Positions 35,760 through 48,593 of a stretch of 64,000 nt of DNA are shown here, piece after piece (within the stretch, counting starts at the first letter, position 1; the number at the start of each line of letters is the position of its first letter). The translations under genes were made by a program, and so were the position numbers. The DNA is from Mesorhizobium huakuii. GTDB lineage: Bacteria; Pseudomonadota; Alphaproteobacteria; Rhizobiales; Rhizobiaceae. Under the pieces are notes generated by a model that made no database searches, was not told the origin of the DNA, and saw only the letters and a list, made by a program, of their open reading frames with translations. The DNA lies in assembly GCF_014189455.1 (NCBI RefSeq), contig NZ_CP050296.1, forward strand, positions 3,158,001-3,222,000, in the 5' to 3' direction.

Positions 35760-36709
35760 GAGAACTTCATTCCTTTTACGATCTTGGCTCCGCGCAGGAA
35801 TTCCGACGCGGCGGCGGGCTTTCCGCCCGCACGTTGAACTTCGACCAGTCTGATCGCGCCTGCCCCGCAGGCGACCGTCAGCCGGTCATCGAGAATTCCT
35901 CCCGACTCGCCCAAATCGTCCGAAAGCGACAGGCCCTCGGACAACGTTGAGCGAAGCAGTTTCAGCCGTTCCATGCGGCCGCCAATGTCAATTTCGGACC
36001 AGGCGCCGGGAAACGGCGACAGGCCACGAAGATGGTTATGGACCTCGGCCGCAGGCCGCGTCCAATCCACATGCGTCTCGGATTTATCGATTTTTCTGGC
36101 GTAAGTCACCCCTTCCGCCGCTTGCGCGGTAAATGTCAGGGTGTTCTCTTCCAGCCGCGCCAGCGCGTCCACCATCAGGGCTGCACCGACGCTCATCAAC
36201 CGATCATGCAGATCGCCGGCTGTCATATCGGGGTCTATGGCGCATTTTTCAAGCAATCCCACCGGTCCGGTGTCCAGCCCCTCTTCCATGCGCATCACCA
36301 TCATGCCGCTTTCCAGGTCTCCCGCCATGATGGCGCGCTGGATGGGGGCGGCACCGCGCCAGCGCGGCAAAAGCGACGCATGGCCGTTGATGCAGCCAAG
36401 CCGGGGTGCGTCGAGAACCGCCTTCGGCAGCAGCAAACCATAGGCGACGACCACGGCGATGTCAGCCTGCAGGGCGCTGAACGCGGCCTGCTCGGCCTCG
36501 CCCTTCAGGGATGTCGGCGTCCGCACCTCGATGCCCAGCCGCTCGGCCTCGCGCTGCACCGGCGACGGCGTCAATTCCAACCCGCGCCGGCCGGCCGCGC
36601 GCGGCGGCCGGGTGTAGACGGCGGAAATCTGATGTCCGGCCTCGGCAAGCGCGCGCAACGTCGGCACCGAAAACTCCGGCGTGCCCATGAAGATGACGCG
36701 AAGGGGCAT
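35756..36709 (-). CDS. fmt: Methionyl-tRNA formyltransferase
   Basis: 317 residues. The formyl-tetrahydrofolate-binding catalytic core shows [20 protein letters not shown] (asparagine and histidine of the active site) and the aspartate of GLDTGPV. The C-terminal tRNA-binding domain starts near 205. It formylates initiator Met-tRNA. It lies six bases after def, the usual pairing. Confidence 0.97.
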   Translation of the reverse strand: MPLRVIFMGTPEFSVPTLRALAEAGHQISAVYTRPPRAAGRRGLELTPSPVQREAERLGIEVRTPTSLKGEAEQAAFSALQADIAVVVAYGLLLPKAVLDAPRLGCINGHASLLPRWRGAAPIQRAIMAGDLESGMMVMRMEEGLDTGPVGLLEKCAIDPDMTAGDLHDRLMSVGAALMVDALARLEENTLTFTAQAAEGVTYARKIDKSETHVDWTRPAAEVHNHLRGLSPFPGAWSEIDIGGRMERLKLLRSTLSEGLSLSDDLGESGGILDDRLTVACGAGAIRLVEVQRAGGKPAAASEFLRGAKIVKGMKFS

Positions 36710-36715
36710 TTTCCC

Positions 36716-37246
36716 CTATCCCACCAGCTTGCCCGGCGCCTTGTCCTTGGCGAGCTTCTTGAACTTCTTCACCACCATGTCGCGCTTCAGCTTCGAGATG
36801 TGGTCGATGAACAGCACGCCGTTGAGATGGTCGATCTCATGCTGCAGGCAGGTCGCCATCAGGCCTTCGGCCTCCATCTCCTGCAGCTTGCCGTCGCGGT
36901 CGAGATACTTCACCCGCACCGAAGCCGGGCGTTCGACCTCGGCGTAGTAGTCTGGGATCGACAGGCAGCCTTCCTCGTAGACGGAGCGCGCCTCGGCGCT
37001 TTCCAGGATCTCCGGGTTGATGAAGACGTGCGGCGCCGGCGTCTCGTCTTCCTTGGCGAGGTCGATCACCAGCATGCGCAGCGGCTCGCCGACCTGGATC
37101 GCCGCCAGCCCGATGCCGGGCGCGTCATACATGGTCGCCAGCATGTCGTCGGCCAGTTTGCGCAAAGGCGCGTCGACGCGCTCCACCGGCTTGGAAACCT
37201 GGCGCAGGATGGGATCGGGGAGGATGATGAGCGGCTTGATCGGCAT
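36716..37246 (-). CDS. def: Peptide deformylase
   Basis: 176 residues with all three motifs: [18 protein letters not shown] (metal cysteine) and HEIDHLNG (two metal histidines and the catalytic glutamate). It removes formyl from new proteins. ATG 37246 is chosen because the in-frame extension to 37291 adds no conserved sequence. It is divergent from rmuC across about 100 bases. Confidence 0.97.
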   Translation of the reverse strand: MPIKPLIILPDPILRQVSKPVERVDAPLRKLADDMLATMYDAPGIGLAAIQVGEPLRMLVIDLAKEDETPAPHVFINPEILESAEARSVYEEGCLSIPDYYAEVERPASVRVKYLDRDGKLQEMEAEGLMATCLQHEIDHLNGVLFIDHISKLKRDMVVKKFKKLAKDKAPGKLVG

Positions 37247-37349
37247 GGCGTCCCACGTAAGACCTCCAGCGAAAAGCGTCAACCGGGGCATCTCAGCCGT
37301 GTTCTTGTTTTGATCTGTGCCAGCGACCCGAATCGGCTATGCTGTCCAC

Positions 37350-38621
37350 ATGAATGATCTGAGCACCATCCTTTCGCAGCCCGTCGCACGGCTTGGCGCC
37401 ACCACGATCACGCTCGGCCACGCGCTGGCTTTCGGCGCCTTGCTGTTTCTCGGCCTGTTCGTGGCGCTGGTCATCGCGCTGTGGCGGTCGGCCAAGGCGC
37501 GCGCGGTCGCTGCCGCGGAAGCCGCCGACCATGCCCGCGATGCCGAGGCGCGGATGGCCGGCATCTTGCAAAGCCAGGCCGAAATGCAGGGCCGCATGGG
37601 CGCCATCGCCGAAGTGTTCGGCGCGCGCCAGGCGGAGCTGACGCAGTCGATCGGCCAGCGGCTTGACGCCATGACCGGCCGGCTCGGCCAGACCATGACC
37701 GAGCAGACCAAATCCACGCATGAGAGCCTGGCCAAACTGCAGGAGCGGCTGGCGATCATCGATGTCGCGCAAGGCAACATCCAGTCGCTCGCCGGCCAGG
37801 TCGTGCAGTTGCAGGCGATCCTCTCCAACAAGCAGACGCGCGGCGCTTTCGGCCAGTCGCGCATGGAGGCGATTGTCGCCGACGGCCTGCCCATGGGCGC
37901 ATACGAATTCCAGGCGACCCTGTCGAATGGCAGCCGGCCCGATTGCCTGGTCAAGATGCCGAACGGCGCGCCGTCGCTGGCCATCGATGCCAAATTTCCA
38001 TTGGAGGCATGGAATGCCATCCGCGCCGCCGATGGCGCCGACCTGCAGAAGGTCGCCTCGCAGGCCTTCCGCCGCGACATCGAGATCCATGTCCGCGATA
38101 TCTCCGAAAAATACCTGATCCAGGGCGAGACGCAGGACACCGCCTTCATGTTCGTGCCGTCGGAATCGGTGTTCGCCGAGATCCACGAGAATTTCGAGGC
38201 GATCGTTCACAAGGCGCACCGCGCCCGCGTCGTCATCGTTTCGCCGTCGCTGCTGATGCTGTCGATCCAGGTCATCCAGGCGATCCTCAAGGATGCCCGC
38301 ATGCGCGAACAGGCGCATCTGATCCAGGGCGAAGTCATCCGGCTGATGGAGGATGTGCAACGTGTCGACGAGCGCGTGCGCAAGCTGCAGGTCCATTTCG
38401 GCCAGTCGGCCAAGGACATCGACGATATCCTCGTCTCGACATCGAAGGTGACCAAGCGCGGCCAGAAGATCGAGGCGCTGGAGTTCGGAGTGCAGCCCGA
38501 TGGCGATGCCAGCCCGGACGCGCCGTCGCGGGCACCTGCCGCAAAAATCGAGCCCGGCCCCCGCGTTGCCGATTCGAAGACCGGACAGCTCAGGCTGCGC
38601 GTCGTCGAAGGCGACGACTGA
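37350..38621 (+). CDS. rmuC: DNA recombination protein RmuC homologue
   Basis: 423 residues. An N-terminal membrane anchor (about 23-44) is followed by a long coiled coil (about 45-150) and the RmuC nuclease-like core (AIVADGLPMGAYEFQATLSNGSRPDCLVKMPNG, LAIDAKFPLEAWNAI, FMFVPSESVFAEIHE, IVSPSLLMLSIQVIQAI). RmuC limits rearrangements at inverted repeats in E. coli; biochemistry is uncertain. ATG 37350 is preferred to the upstream GTG. Confidence 0.94.
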   Translation: MNDLSTILSQPVARLGATTITLGHALAFGALLFLGLFVALVIALWRSAKARAVAAAEAADHARDAEARMAGILQSQAEMQGRMGAIAEVFGARQAELTQSIGQRLDAMTGRLGQTMTEQTKSTHESLAKLQERLAIIDVAQGNIQSLAGQVVQLQAILSNKQTRGAFGQSRMEAIVADGLPMGAYEFQATLSNGSRPDCLVKMPNGAPSLAIDAKFPLEAWNAIRAADGADLQKVASQAFRRDIEIHVRDISEKYLIQGETQDTAFMFVPSESVFAEIHENFEAIVHKAHRARVVIVSPSLLMLSIQVIQAILKDARMREQAHLIQGEVIRLMEDVQRVDERVRKLQVHFGQSAKDIDDILVSTSKVTKRGQKIEALEFGVQPDGDASPDAPSRAPAAKIEPGPRVADSKTGQLRLRVVEGDD

Positions 38622-38635
38622 ACGGATAATTTTGC

Positions 38636-39448
38636 CTACGCCACAGCCACGATGACGTGCGCCTGAATTTTGGCGGCAACCGCGCCGCTGCCATGCCTGG
38701 CCGCAATCGCGGATGCAGCATAATCCGTTGCGGCGTCGAGTTTGCCCGGATCCCGGGCCTCGATTTCGGTGCGCAGCACAGTTCCCTGGCAATAGGCAAC
38801 GGCCGGCACGCGCGGCGAAGGGGCACGGCTTTGTTCGGCTCTCGTTTCGATAGCCACGCCGGAGAAGCCGGCCTCTTCCAGCTCGCTGCGGATCAGTGTC
38901 GTATCGTGGTAGCCATGCGGCGTGCGGGCGAGAAAGCGCGGCGGATCGTTCGGAAAAATCCTTGCCAGCGCATTGGTCACGTCATCGGCAAAGACATTCT
39001 CCTCGATGTGGTCCCATACGTTGAACACGAAATGTCCGCCGGGCTTCAGCACCCGCCTGGCCTCGCGGTAGGCGGATGGGCGGTTGGGAAAGAACATCGC
39101 GCCGAACTGGCAGCAAACGAGATCGAAGGCCGCATCTTCGAACGGCAGCGCCATGGCATCGGCCTGGCGCCAATGGATGCGACTGTCGGGAGCCTGCCGC
39201 GAAGCGGCGTAATCGAGCATCGGCTGGTTGAGGTCGGTCACGACATAGCTTGCATCGGGGGATAGTTTTGGCGCCATGGCACGGGTGACGACCCCGGTGC
39301 CCGCGGCGACTTCCAGCACGGCATTGGGCGTGAAGGACGCTGCTCGTTGCGCAAGGTCAGCGGCGAACGGCTCGAAAATCAACGGCACCATATAGCGGTC
39401 GTAATTTTCCGGGATCGAGCCGGCAAACAACTTGTCCGTTTCCAACAT
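38636..39448 (-). CDS. SAM-dependent class I methyltransferase
   Basis: 270 residues. Motif I is VLEVAAGTGVVTRAMA, the acidic residue after it is in YVVTDLNQPML, and motif III is AFDLVCCQFGAMFFP. It is of the UbiE/Methyltransf_11 type, acting on an unknown small molecule. The last 10-15 bases before the stop face the rmuC stop. ATG 39448 chosen; the longer frame adds an unconserved stretch. Confidence 0.9.
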   Translation of the reverse strand: MLETDKLFAGSIPENYDRYMVPLIFEPFAADLAQRAASFTPNAVLEVAAGTGVVTRAMAPKLSPDASYVVTDLNQPMLDYAASRQAPDSRIHWRQADAMALPFEDAAFDLVCCQFGAMFFPNRPSAYREARRVLKPGGHFVFNVWDHIEENVFADDVTNALARIFPNDPPRFLARTPHGYHDTTLIRSELEEAGFSGVAIETRAEQSRAPSPRVPAVAYCQGTVLRTEIEARDPGKLDAATDYAASAIAARHGSGAVAAKIQAHVIVAVA

Positions 39449-39529
39449 CGCTATCACCCGCCCTTTGATGGTGAGCGAGGCTAGCACATAATTGGTAGTC
39501 TAGGCCCGCTTTCGACCGAGTGGCAGGTG

Positions 39530-39934
39530 CTACTGCTCTTCCACGACGCTTATGCCACCGAATTCCGGAAGCCAGTGCAGCGCCGACCGGTGCCATTTCT
39601 GTTGTGTCGGCACCAGATCCTCGCGTTGGCGTGCGGTGCCTACCCTGATCCCATAGACCTTCGGGCCGTCGCCGACAGACGTGGCGTAAAGATGCGAACC
39701 GCACTCGCCGCAAAAGGCCTGGGCGCGCTTGGCGCCGCTCGATCCGGTCTTGATATAGATTTTTGGCGTGCCCCTGGTAATCCGGTAATGATCCTCGGGC
39801 GCGGGAACGGTGACGCGAAAGGCCGTGCCGGTCAGCTGCTGGCAGTCCGTGCAGTGGCAGATCGAGGTCTTTTCCGGGTCGACCTCCGCCTCGTAGGTGA
39901 TGGCGCCGCAATGGCACCCGCCGTCGATCTTCAT
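39530..39934 (-). CDS. GFA-family (glutathione-dependent formaldehyde-activating-like) zinc protein
   Basis: 134 residues. The zinc ligands are complete: CHC, CHCTDC and CGECG. The fold matches the GFA/CENP-V family, whose best studied member was thought to bind S-hydroxymethylglutathione; function here is unproven. ATG 39934 gives the usual N-terminus (KIDGGCHCGAITYEAEV). Confidence 0.93.
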   Translation of the reverse strand: MKIDGGCHCGAITYEAEVDPEKTSICHCTDCQQLTGTAFRVTVPAPEDHYRITRGTPKIYIKTGSSGAKRAQAFCGECGSHLYATSVGDGPKVYGIRVGTARQREDLVPTQQKWHRSALHWLPEFGGISVVEEQ

Positions 39935-40010
39935 GGTTGCTCCTCCCAAATCCGTCGCCTGATCTTAGCAAGGCAATGCGACGGGGCAACGGCGCTGCGC
40001 TGGTCCAGGA

Positions 40011-40964
40011 CTAGTTCGATGCCGCCTCGATCAGCTTGCGCCGCTGCTCCCAGGTGCCCGTGGTCTGCGGCTTGACGAACAGCCGCGTGATCTCCGGCAT
40101 CTCCTTCTTCAGCCGTGCCTCCAGGCGCTCGACACAGGCCTCGATCTCCGGCGCCGTCAGATGGTCCTCGAATTCGATGCTGAGCCCAGCAACGATCTCT
40201 TGCGGTCCCATGTGGACGGTCAGGACGCCGTTCGCCCGTTGCACCGCCGGATCCTGCTGGGCGATCGCCAGCACTTTTCTCTGCACCTCGGGCGAGGCCG
40301 GTTCGCCGATGAGCAGGCCCTTGCTTTCACGGGCGAGGAAGATCGCCGTCGCGGCGAGGATGAGCGCGATGCCGATCGAGGCGGCACCGTCGAGCTCCGG
40401 CATCTCCAGCATCTCTGCCGCCAATATGCCGGCAAAGGCGACGATCAGGCCGAGAAGGGCTGCACTGTCCTCGAACAGCACCGTATAGACGCTCGGGTCC
40501 TTGCTCGATTGCAGGGCCTGCAGCCAGCCCTGCTTGCCCTTCTGCCGACGAAACTCCTTCAGTGCCACCATCCAGGAGCTGCCTTCGAACAGGAAGGACA
40601 GGGCGAGAACGATATAGTTCACCTTGACGTTGGCGACCGGCTCCGGCGCCATGATATGGACGATGCCTTCGTAGAGCGAGACGCCGGCGCCGAGCGCGAA
40701 GACGAGAAGTGCGACGATGAAGCTCCAGAAATAGAGTTCGCGACCATGGCCAAGCGGATGCGTGCGGTCGGCGGGCCGCGCGGCACGGTGCATGCCGTAG
40801 AGCAGCAGGCCGCCATTGCCGGTATCGACCAGCGAGTGCACGCCTTCCGACAGCATCGCCGAACTGCCGGTGAAGAAGGCGGCGGCGAATTTGGTCAGCG
40901 CGATCGCCAGATTGCCGGCGAGCGCCGCATAGATGACCGTCTTGGAGCCGCCATGCCCGGCCAT
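40011..40964 (-). CDS. Cation diffusion facilitator family transporter
   Basis: 317 residues with about six membrane helices and a C-terminal cytoplasmic domain. Metal-site helices are SEGVHSLVDTGN (H/D pair) and FEDSAALLGL (D). The family exports Zn, Fe, Mn or Co in exchange for protons; the particular motif (HxxxD with FEDxA) is closer to ZnT9-like members, whose metal is less certain. Confidence 0.93.
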   Translation of the reverse strand: MAGHGGSKTVIYAALAGNLAIALTKFAAAFFTGSSAMLSEGVHSLVDTGNGGLLLYGMHRAARPADRTHPLGHGRELYFWSFIVALLVFALGAGVSLYEGIVHIMAPEPVANVKVNYIVLALSFLFEGSSWMVALKEFRRQKGKQGWLQALQSSKDPSVYTVLFEDSAALLGLIVAFAGILAAEMLEMPELDGAASIGIALILAATAIFLARESKGLLIGEPASPEVQRKVLAIAQQDPAVQRANGVLTVHMGPQEIVAGLSIEFEDHLTAPEIEACVERLEARLKKEMPEITRLFVKPQTTGTWEQRRKLIEAASN

Positions 40965-41077
40965 GCAGTGTTGTCCCCTTCAGGCATACAGTTGTAACGG
41001 CCCAGCCGCCGAAGCTCCACAGCCATCACAACGCGCCAATCGCCGGGTCGTTCAAAGTCTTCGAAGGGGCCGGAACG

Positions 41078-41887
41078 CTATTCGACGATCTCGTCGGTCC
41101 ACACCTTGAAGCCGGCGAGTGTTCCTGGGCCGAAAATATGCGTCAGCGGCACATCCGCCGCGTCGCGCCCGGAGGCGATCAGGATGCGGCCGATGCGCGG
41201 TGCATTGTTGCGCGGGTCGAAGACATGCCAGCGGCCGCCGAGATAGACTTCCATCCAGGCGGCGAAATCCATGCTCGACCACGGCTTAGGCATGCCGATA
41301 TCGCTGATGTAGCCGGTGCAGTAGCGTGTCGGGATGTTGAGCGCCCGGCAGAAGGTGACGGCGAGATGCGCGAAGTCGCGGCACACGCCACTCTGCTCGC
41401 GATAGGCTTCCGCCGCGGTGCGCGTCGGCCGTGCGTTGCCGTAGTTGAAGACGATGTGGTTGTGGACGAAATCGCACACCGCCTGCACGCGCGGGATGCC
41501 GAGTGGCGTATGGCCGAACAGCCGCCACGCTTCGTTGGCCAAAAGGTCGCTCTCGCAAAACCGGCTGGGCAGCAGGAACAGCAGCGTTTCCGCCGGCAGG
41601 TCGCGCACGTCGTGCTGCCAGGCCATCAACTCGCCCATCTCGAAGGTACCGGGCGCGCGGATCACCGCATCGGTGCCGAAGCTGAACCGCCCGGGCGGCG
41701 CGACGAAGCGGTTGCACCAATTGCCGAAACTGTCGCGGTAGCTCTCGATCGGCACCGGCGGATTCGAGGTCAAAAAATCCGGGCGCTCAAGATCGGAGGC
41801 GCGGGAATAGTGGACATTGAGCATCGCGATGAGCGGCGTTTCCTGCGGGAAGTCGAAACTCATCTCGCAGCCGATGTGGATCCGCAT
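41078..41887 (-). CDS. Transglutaminase-like protein
   Basis: 269 residues. An N-terminal beta domain (about 1-110) is followed by a transglutaminase core with the cysteine motif EQSGVCRDFAHLAVTFCRAL, the aspartate motif RWHVFDPRNN, and SMDFAAWMEVYL where HAW normally stands. The usual catalytic histidine is therefore absent at its normal place, as in some rhizobial members. The fold is clear, the activity less so; it may act as a cysteine protease-like or inert protein. Confidence 0.9.
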   Translation of the reverse strand: MRIHIGCEMSFDFPQETPLIAMLNVHYSRASDLERPDFLTSNPPVPIESYRDSFGNWCNRFVAPPGRFSFGTDAVIRAPGTFEMGELMAWQHDVRDLPAETLLFLLPSRFCESDLLANEAWRLFGHTPLGIPRVQAVCDFVHNHIVFNYGNARPTRTAAEAYREQSGVCRDFAHLAVTFCRALNIPTRYCTGYISDIGMPKPWSSMDFAAWMEVYLGGRWHVFDPRNNAPRIGRILIASGRDAADVPLTHIFGPGTLAGFKVWTDEIVE

Positions 41888-42098
41888 TGTCGTCCTGACC
41901 GGCCTGCCCAGCGATCACCCGGCGAAGGCGCGGGTCGATGCTGCAGTGCGAAGATGAGAATGGCACGGACCGCCGTGGTTTACGAGTAAATTAGAAATTG
42001 GTTGAAAGCAGCCGGCCGATGGCTGCGACGGGCGCTGCCCCTTGCAGCGAAGCGTTTCTCTTGTTTCACTTCGCTTCCCGCAATTGGAGGAACGAATC

Positions 42099-42224
42099 AT
42101 GGCTAAAGGTGCGATGAAGGCTGGCAAGGAAGCCCGCAAGCCGAAGAAGGATGCCAAGAAGCCGGCGCCCGCCCCCGCCCTGAAGGCGCCGCCGGTCAAG
42201 GCGATGCGCATCAAGGAAAAATAG
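42099..42224 (+). CDS. Small Lys/Ala/Pro-rich protein (41 aa)
   Basis: ATG 42099 follows GGAGG (42086-42090) and the frame ends at TAG 42224. The product is very basic and probably disordered (KAGKEARKPKKDAKKPAP). Similar short proteins occur in rhizobia, and nucleic-acid binding is a guess only. A strong hairpin follows 31 bases after the stop. Confidence 0.68.
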   Translation: MAKGAMKAGKEARKPKKDAKKPAPAPALKAPPVKAMRIKEK

Positions 42225-42255
42225 GCCTCGGCAAGTCAGGCGCGGCAAAATCCCG

Positions 42256-42281
42256 CCGGCGGCATCAGATGATGCCGCCGG
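42256..42281 (+). terminator. Hairpin after the small basic protein gene
   Basis: Twelve-base perfect arms (42256-42267 and 42270-42281) around a two-base loop. It lies between the small gene and the guanidine riboswitch. The absence of T makes it an atypical terminator. Confidence 0.55.
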
Positions 42282-42313
42282 GTTGATCGGGCGTTTGGAC
42301 AACCTATATCAAC

Positions 42314-42365
42314 GGCGCGGGGACGACCCCGCGCCTCCCCGAAAATTCGGTCGGGACGACCCGCC
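42314..42365 (+). promoter_or_regulatory. Guanidine-II (mini-ykkC) riboswitch
   Basis: Two hairpins in a row, each capped by the loop ACGA. P1: arms 42314-42322 and 42327-42335 (nine base pairs). P2: CGGG 42352-42355 with CCCG 42360-42363, plus two more G-C pairs across a bulged T. The 13-base linker fits the class. Two ACGR-capped stems are the defining feature of mini-ykkC RNA, which binds guanidinium. The downstream gene is a Gdx/SugE-type exporter, the classic target. The SD-like GGAG is at 42414-42417. Confidence 0.88.
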
Positions 42366-42426
42366 ATTATAATCAGCATCTGAGGATCGGCTTCCGCCCG
42401 GCCCGATGCTGGATGGAGCGTTCCCG

Positions 42427-42741
42427 ATGTCATGGATTCTTCTGTTTTTCGCCGGCCTGTTCGAAATCGGCTGGGCGATCGGCCTCAAATACACTGACGG
42501 GTTCACCAGGCTGGTTCCGACCGTGCTCACGGTCGCGTCGATGATCGTCAGCCTCACACTACTCGGCCTGGCTTTGAAGGCGCTTCCCGTCGGCACTGCC
42601 TATGCGGTGTGGACCGGCATCGGCACCGTCGGCACGGCGCTGCTCGGCATCTGGCTGCTCGGCGAACCCGCAACCGCGATCCGGCTCGCCTGCATCGCGC
42701 TGATTGTCTGCGGCATCATGGGCCTGAAATTCGCAGCCTGA
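42427..42741 (+). CDS. gdx: SMR-family guanidinium exporter (Gdx/SugE type)
   Basis: 104 residues, four membrane helices. It keeps the essential glutamate in helix 1 ([21 protein letters not shown]) and the SugE/Gdx signatures [19 protein letters not shown] and [11 protein letters not shown] that separate it from EmrE-type multidrug pumps. It should export guanidinium by proton antiport, in agreement with the guanidine riboswitch upstream. Confidence 0.93.
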   Translation: MSWILLFFAGLFEIGWAIGLKYTDGFTRLVPTVLTVASMIVSLTLLGLALKALPVGTAYAVWTGIGTVGTALLGIWLLGEPATAIRLACIALIVCGIMGLKFAA

Positions 42742-42838
42742 ATGCATGTCGCCCAGAGGCGCTGCCTTCGCACAAACACCTTCAGGGCCGCTGTGAGGCG
42801 ACCCTGATTCAATATTCGAACTGGCTACGCCGAAGCTG

Positions 42839-43273
42839 CTAGCGGGCGGAGAAGCCTGGGGGCGTTCTGCCGGTGCGCTGCTTGCGCGCCGCATAGCGTG
42901 CGTCGCGTTTCGCCTTGCGTTCGGCTTCGTCAGCCAGCAAACGGGCGATGCGCTCGGTCTCTTCGGCTTCCTTGATCTTCGCTTCAGCCTGTGCTGCCTC
43001 TTCGGCCGCAATGCGGGCCGCTTCAGCCGCTGCCTCGCGCTCGGCCTTCTCGACCGCCTCGCGTGCCAGCTTTTCCTGCTTCAGCCTTGCCTTCTCGGCT
43101 TCGCGGATTTCGCGGGCCTCGAGGATTGCCTTGCGTTCGGCCTGTCGCGCCAGCACCGCAGGATCATCTGCCGCCGGCTTTGACTTGAAGCGCTCCAGAA
43201 GCGCCTTCTTTGCCTCGTTCGCGGCATTGCGCCGCTCGAAAATGTCTTTTTCCCTGTAGATAGCCAAGTCCAC
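42839..43273 (-). CDS. Highly charged coiled-coil protein (DUF6481-like)
   Basis: 144 residues, mostly one long Ala/Glu/Lys/Arg helix (about 12-130) with repeated EAAR and EKA units, which resembles small DUF6481 proteins of alphaproteobacteria. Start GTG at 43273 or the TTG two codons later. Function unknown. The strong amino acid bias makes chance ORF formation on the other strand likely, so only this frame is kept. Confidence 0.75.
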   Translation of the reverse strand: MDLAIYREKDIFERRNAANEAKKALLERFKSKPAADDPAVLARQAERKAILEAREIREAEKARLKQEKLAREAVEKAEREAAAEAARIAAEEAAQAEAKIKEAEETERIARLLADEAERKAKRDARYAARKQRTGRTPPGFSAR

Positions 43274-43486
43274 TTCCCTGAAGTCAATTCGCGAGGCTTA
43301 CATACGCGCGAATGCCGAGAGTTCAAGCGCCAAAACGGTATGCCAGCCATGAAATTCCGTGATGTTGCAGCCGGGAGACGCCTTTCCACCCAAACCGACA
43401 TGCACTGTTCACCGTCCACGCCTCTGGCGGCAAGGCAGGTCGTTCGCTACGTCTAGCGGCAAAACCCAACACCAGGATGACATGAC

Positions 43487-44548
43487 ATGGAACTCGGTCT
43501 CTACACTTTTGCCGACGTCAGCCCGCAGCCAGGCCCCGGCGCCATCGGCCCGCACGAGCGCCTGCGCAACCTGATCGAGGAGGTTGAACTGGCCGACCAG
43601 GTCGGTCTCGACGTCTTTGGTCTGGGCGAACATCACCGGCCCGATTATGCCGCCTCAGCACCGGTCGTGGCGCTGGCCGCGGCCGCCGAGCGCTCGAAAC
43701 GCATCAAGCTGACCAGTGCGGTCACAGTATTGTCCTCCGACGATCCGGTGCGCGTCTTCCAGCAGTTCGCCACGCTCGATCTTCTCTCGGGTGGCCGTGC
43801 CGAGATCATGGCCGGGCGCGGTTCGTTCATCGAATCCTTCCCGCTGTTCGGCTACAATCTCGAGGACTATGACGAGCTCTTCGCCGAAAAGCTGGACCTG
43901 CTGCTTGCCATCCGCGATCAGGTGAAGGTCACCTGGTCCGGCAATCTGCGCGCGCCGATCAACGATCGCGGCGTCTATCCCCGGCCCTTCCAGGACAGGT
44001 TGCCGGTCTGGATCGCCATTGGCGGCACGCCGCAGTCTGCCGCCCGCGCCGGCGCGCTCGGCCTGCCGCTGGCGCTTGCCATCATCGGCGGCGAGCCGGC
44101 GCGGTTCGCGCCGCTGTTCGACCTCTATCGCGAAGCGGCCAAACGCGCCGGCAGTGACCCGGCGGGTCTTGCCACCAGCATCAACGTGCATGGCTTCATT
44201 GCCGACACCACCGAGCAGGCCGCCGACGACTTCTACGGTCCGCAGGCCGAGGTGATGAACCGCATCGGCCGTGAGCGTGGCTGGGGCCCGACATCGCGAG
44301 CGCATTTCGACCAGTCGCGTGGTCCCAATGGCGCCCTGTTCGTCGGCAGTCCGGAGCAGGTGGCCGAGAAGATCGTCGCCCAGCACAGGATCTTCAACAA
44401 TGACCGCTTCCTGCTGCAGATGGCGATCGGCACCATGCCGCACGCCAAGATCATGAAGGCGATCGAACTCTACGGCACAAGGGTGGCGCCGATCGTGCGC
44501 AAGGAGACGGCGAAGTCCGTGCCTGCGGTGGCAGCGCCGGTTGCATAA
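43487..44548 (+). CDS. Luciferase-like (LLM class) flavin-dependent oxidoreductase
   Basis: 353 residues. Bacterial luciferase-like TIM-barrel motifs: [56 protein letters not shown]420 or FMNH2 could be the cofactor; the GRGSF region fits FMN types. Substrate unknown. A second LLM protein lies at 46718. Confidence 0.93.
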   Translation: MELGLYTFADVSPQPGPGAIGPHERLRNLIEEVELADQVGLDVFGLGEHHRPDYAASAPVVALAAAAERSKRIKLTSAVTVLSSDDPVRVFQQFATLDLLSGGRAEIMAGRGSFIESFPLFGYNLEDYDELFAEKLDLLLAIRDQVKVTWSGNLRAPINDRGVYPRPFQDRLPVWIAIGGTPQSAARAGALGLPLALAIIGGEPARFAPLFDLYREAAKRAGSDPAGLATSINVHGFIADTTEQAADDFYGPQAEVMNRIGRERGWGPTSRAHFDQSRGPNGALFVGSPEQVAEKIVAQHRIFNNDRFLLQMAIGTMPHAKIMKAIELYGTRVAPIVRKETAKSVPAVAAPVA

Positions 44549-44643
44549 GCCACCACTGGCCTTGCCGGCCAAAGGAACCTTGCGGTTGTGCCGGCGTTTT
44601 TCCTCTGCGGACTGCGCCAATTGCGGCGCACCGCCGAGGGTCC

Positions 44644-47719
<3,076 letters not shown>

Positions 47720-47797
47720 CATTTATCCGCCAGGTGCTTTTGCCGGCAGCGATGCTCTGCTAAGTGCGGCGCATCCTTTCGCAGAGCGAGCCTTCCC

Positions 47798-48593
47798 GTG
47801 ACCCATGATCGTGACGCCCGCACGCAGTTTGCCATCGATCTGGCGCGGCGGGCCGGCGAACTCGGGCTCGAATATTTCCGCGACCTGGAAAGCCTGACCA
47901 TCGAGAGCAAGGGCCATCAGGACCTGGTCTCGCAAGCCGACCGCGAGGTCGAGCTGTTCATCCGCGCGGCCATCGCCAAGGACTATCCGCAGGACGGCAT
48001 CGTCGGCGAGGAACATGCTTCGGTCGCCAGCTCGACCGGCCATGTCTGGGTCATCGATCCCATCGACGGCACCGCCAATTTCGTGCGCGGCATCCCGGCC
48101 TGGTGCGTGGTGATCGCTTGCGCCAGGGACGGGGAGACGGTGGTCGGGGTCATCCACGAACCGTCGACCGGCGAAACCTTCCACGGCAGGCGCGGCGGCG
48201 GCGCCTTCATCAACGGCAGGCCGATCAAGGCAAGCGCGGCGACCAGCCTGGAGGAAGGCTCGGTGGGGACGGGATTCTCGAACCGGGCCGAGGCGGAAAA
48301 TATCGCCGTGCTGATCAAGAAAATCCTCGCCGAAGGCGGCGTCTTCTTCCGCAACGCCTCCGGCGCCCCTGATGCTGGCCTATGTGGCCTCGGGCCGGCT
48401 GCTTGGCTATGTCGAAGAACACATGAACGCCTGGGACTGCCTGGCCGGCATGCTGTTGATCGAGGAGGCCGGTGGCACCGTTCTTAAGGCGGATCCTAAG
48501 ACAGTGCTGCAGAGCGGGACGCAGGTCATATCGGGCGGCAAGGGCGTCTATTCGAAGCTGCAGGCGCTTTGTTCAGGGGTGTTCGCGGTTTAG
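47798..48593 (+). pseudogene. Inositol monophosphatase family protein, frameshifted
   Basis: Starts at GTG 47798. The first frame carries the metal motifs GEEH and WVIDPIDGTANFVRGIP and runs to FFRNASGA, then is lost at the four C of 48366-48369. The second frame continues directly (LMLAYVASGRLLGYVEEHMNAWDCLAGMLLIEEAGG) to the stop at 48593. With three C the gene is one protein of about 264 residues, normal for this family (inositol phosphatase, histidinol phosphatase or CysQ). As elsewhere, an indel in the sequence is as likely as a real mutation. Confidence 0.85.

Noticed and set aside
43338..43456. A 38-codon plus-strand frame starting MPAMKFRDVAAGRRL in the gap before the LLM gene
   Set aside because: No ribosome site and no membrane or domain feature; too weak to call a gene.
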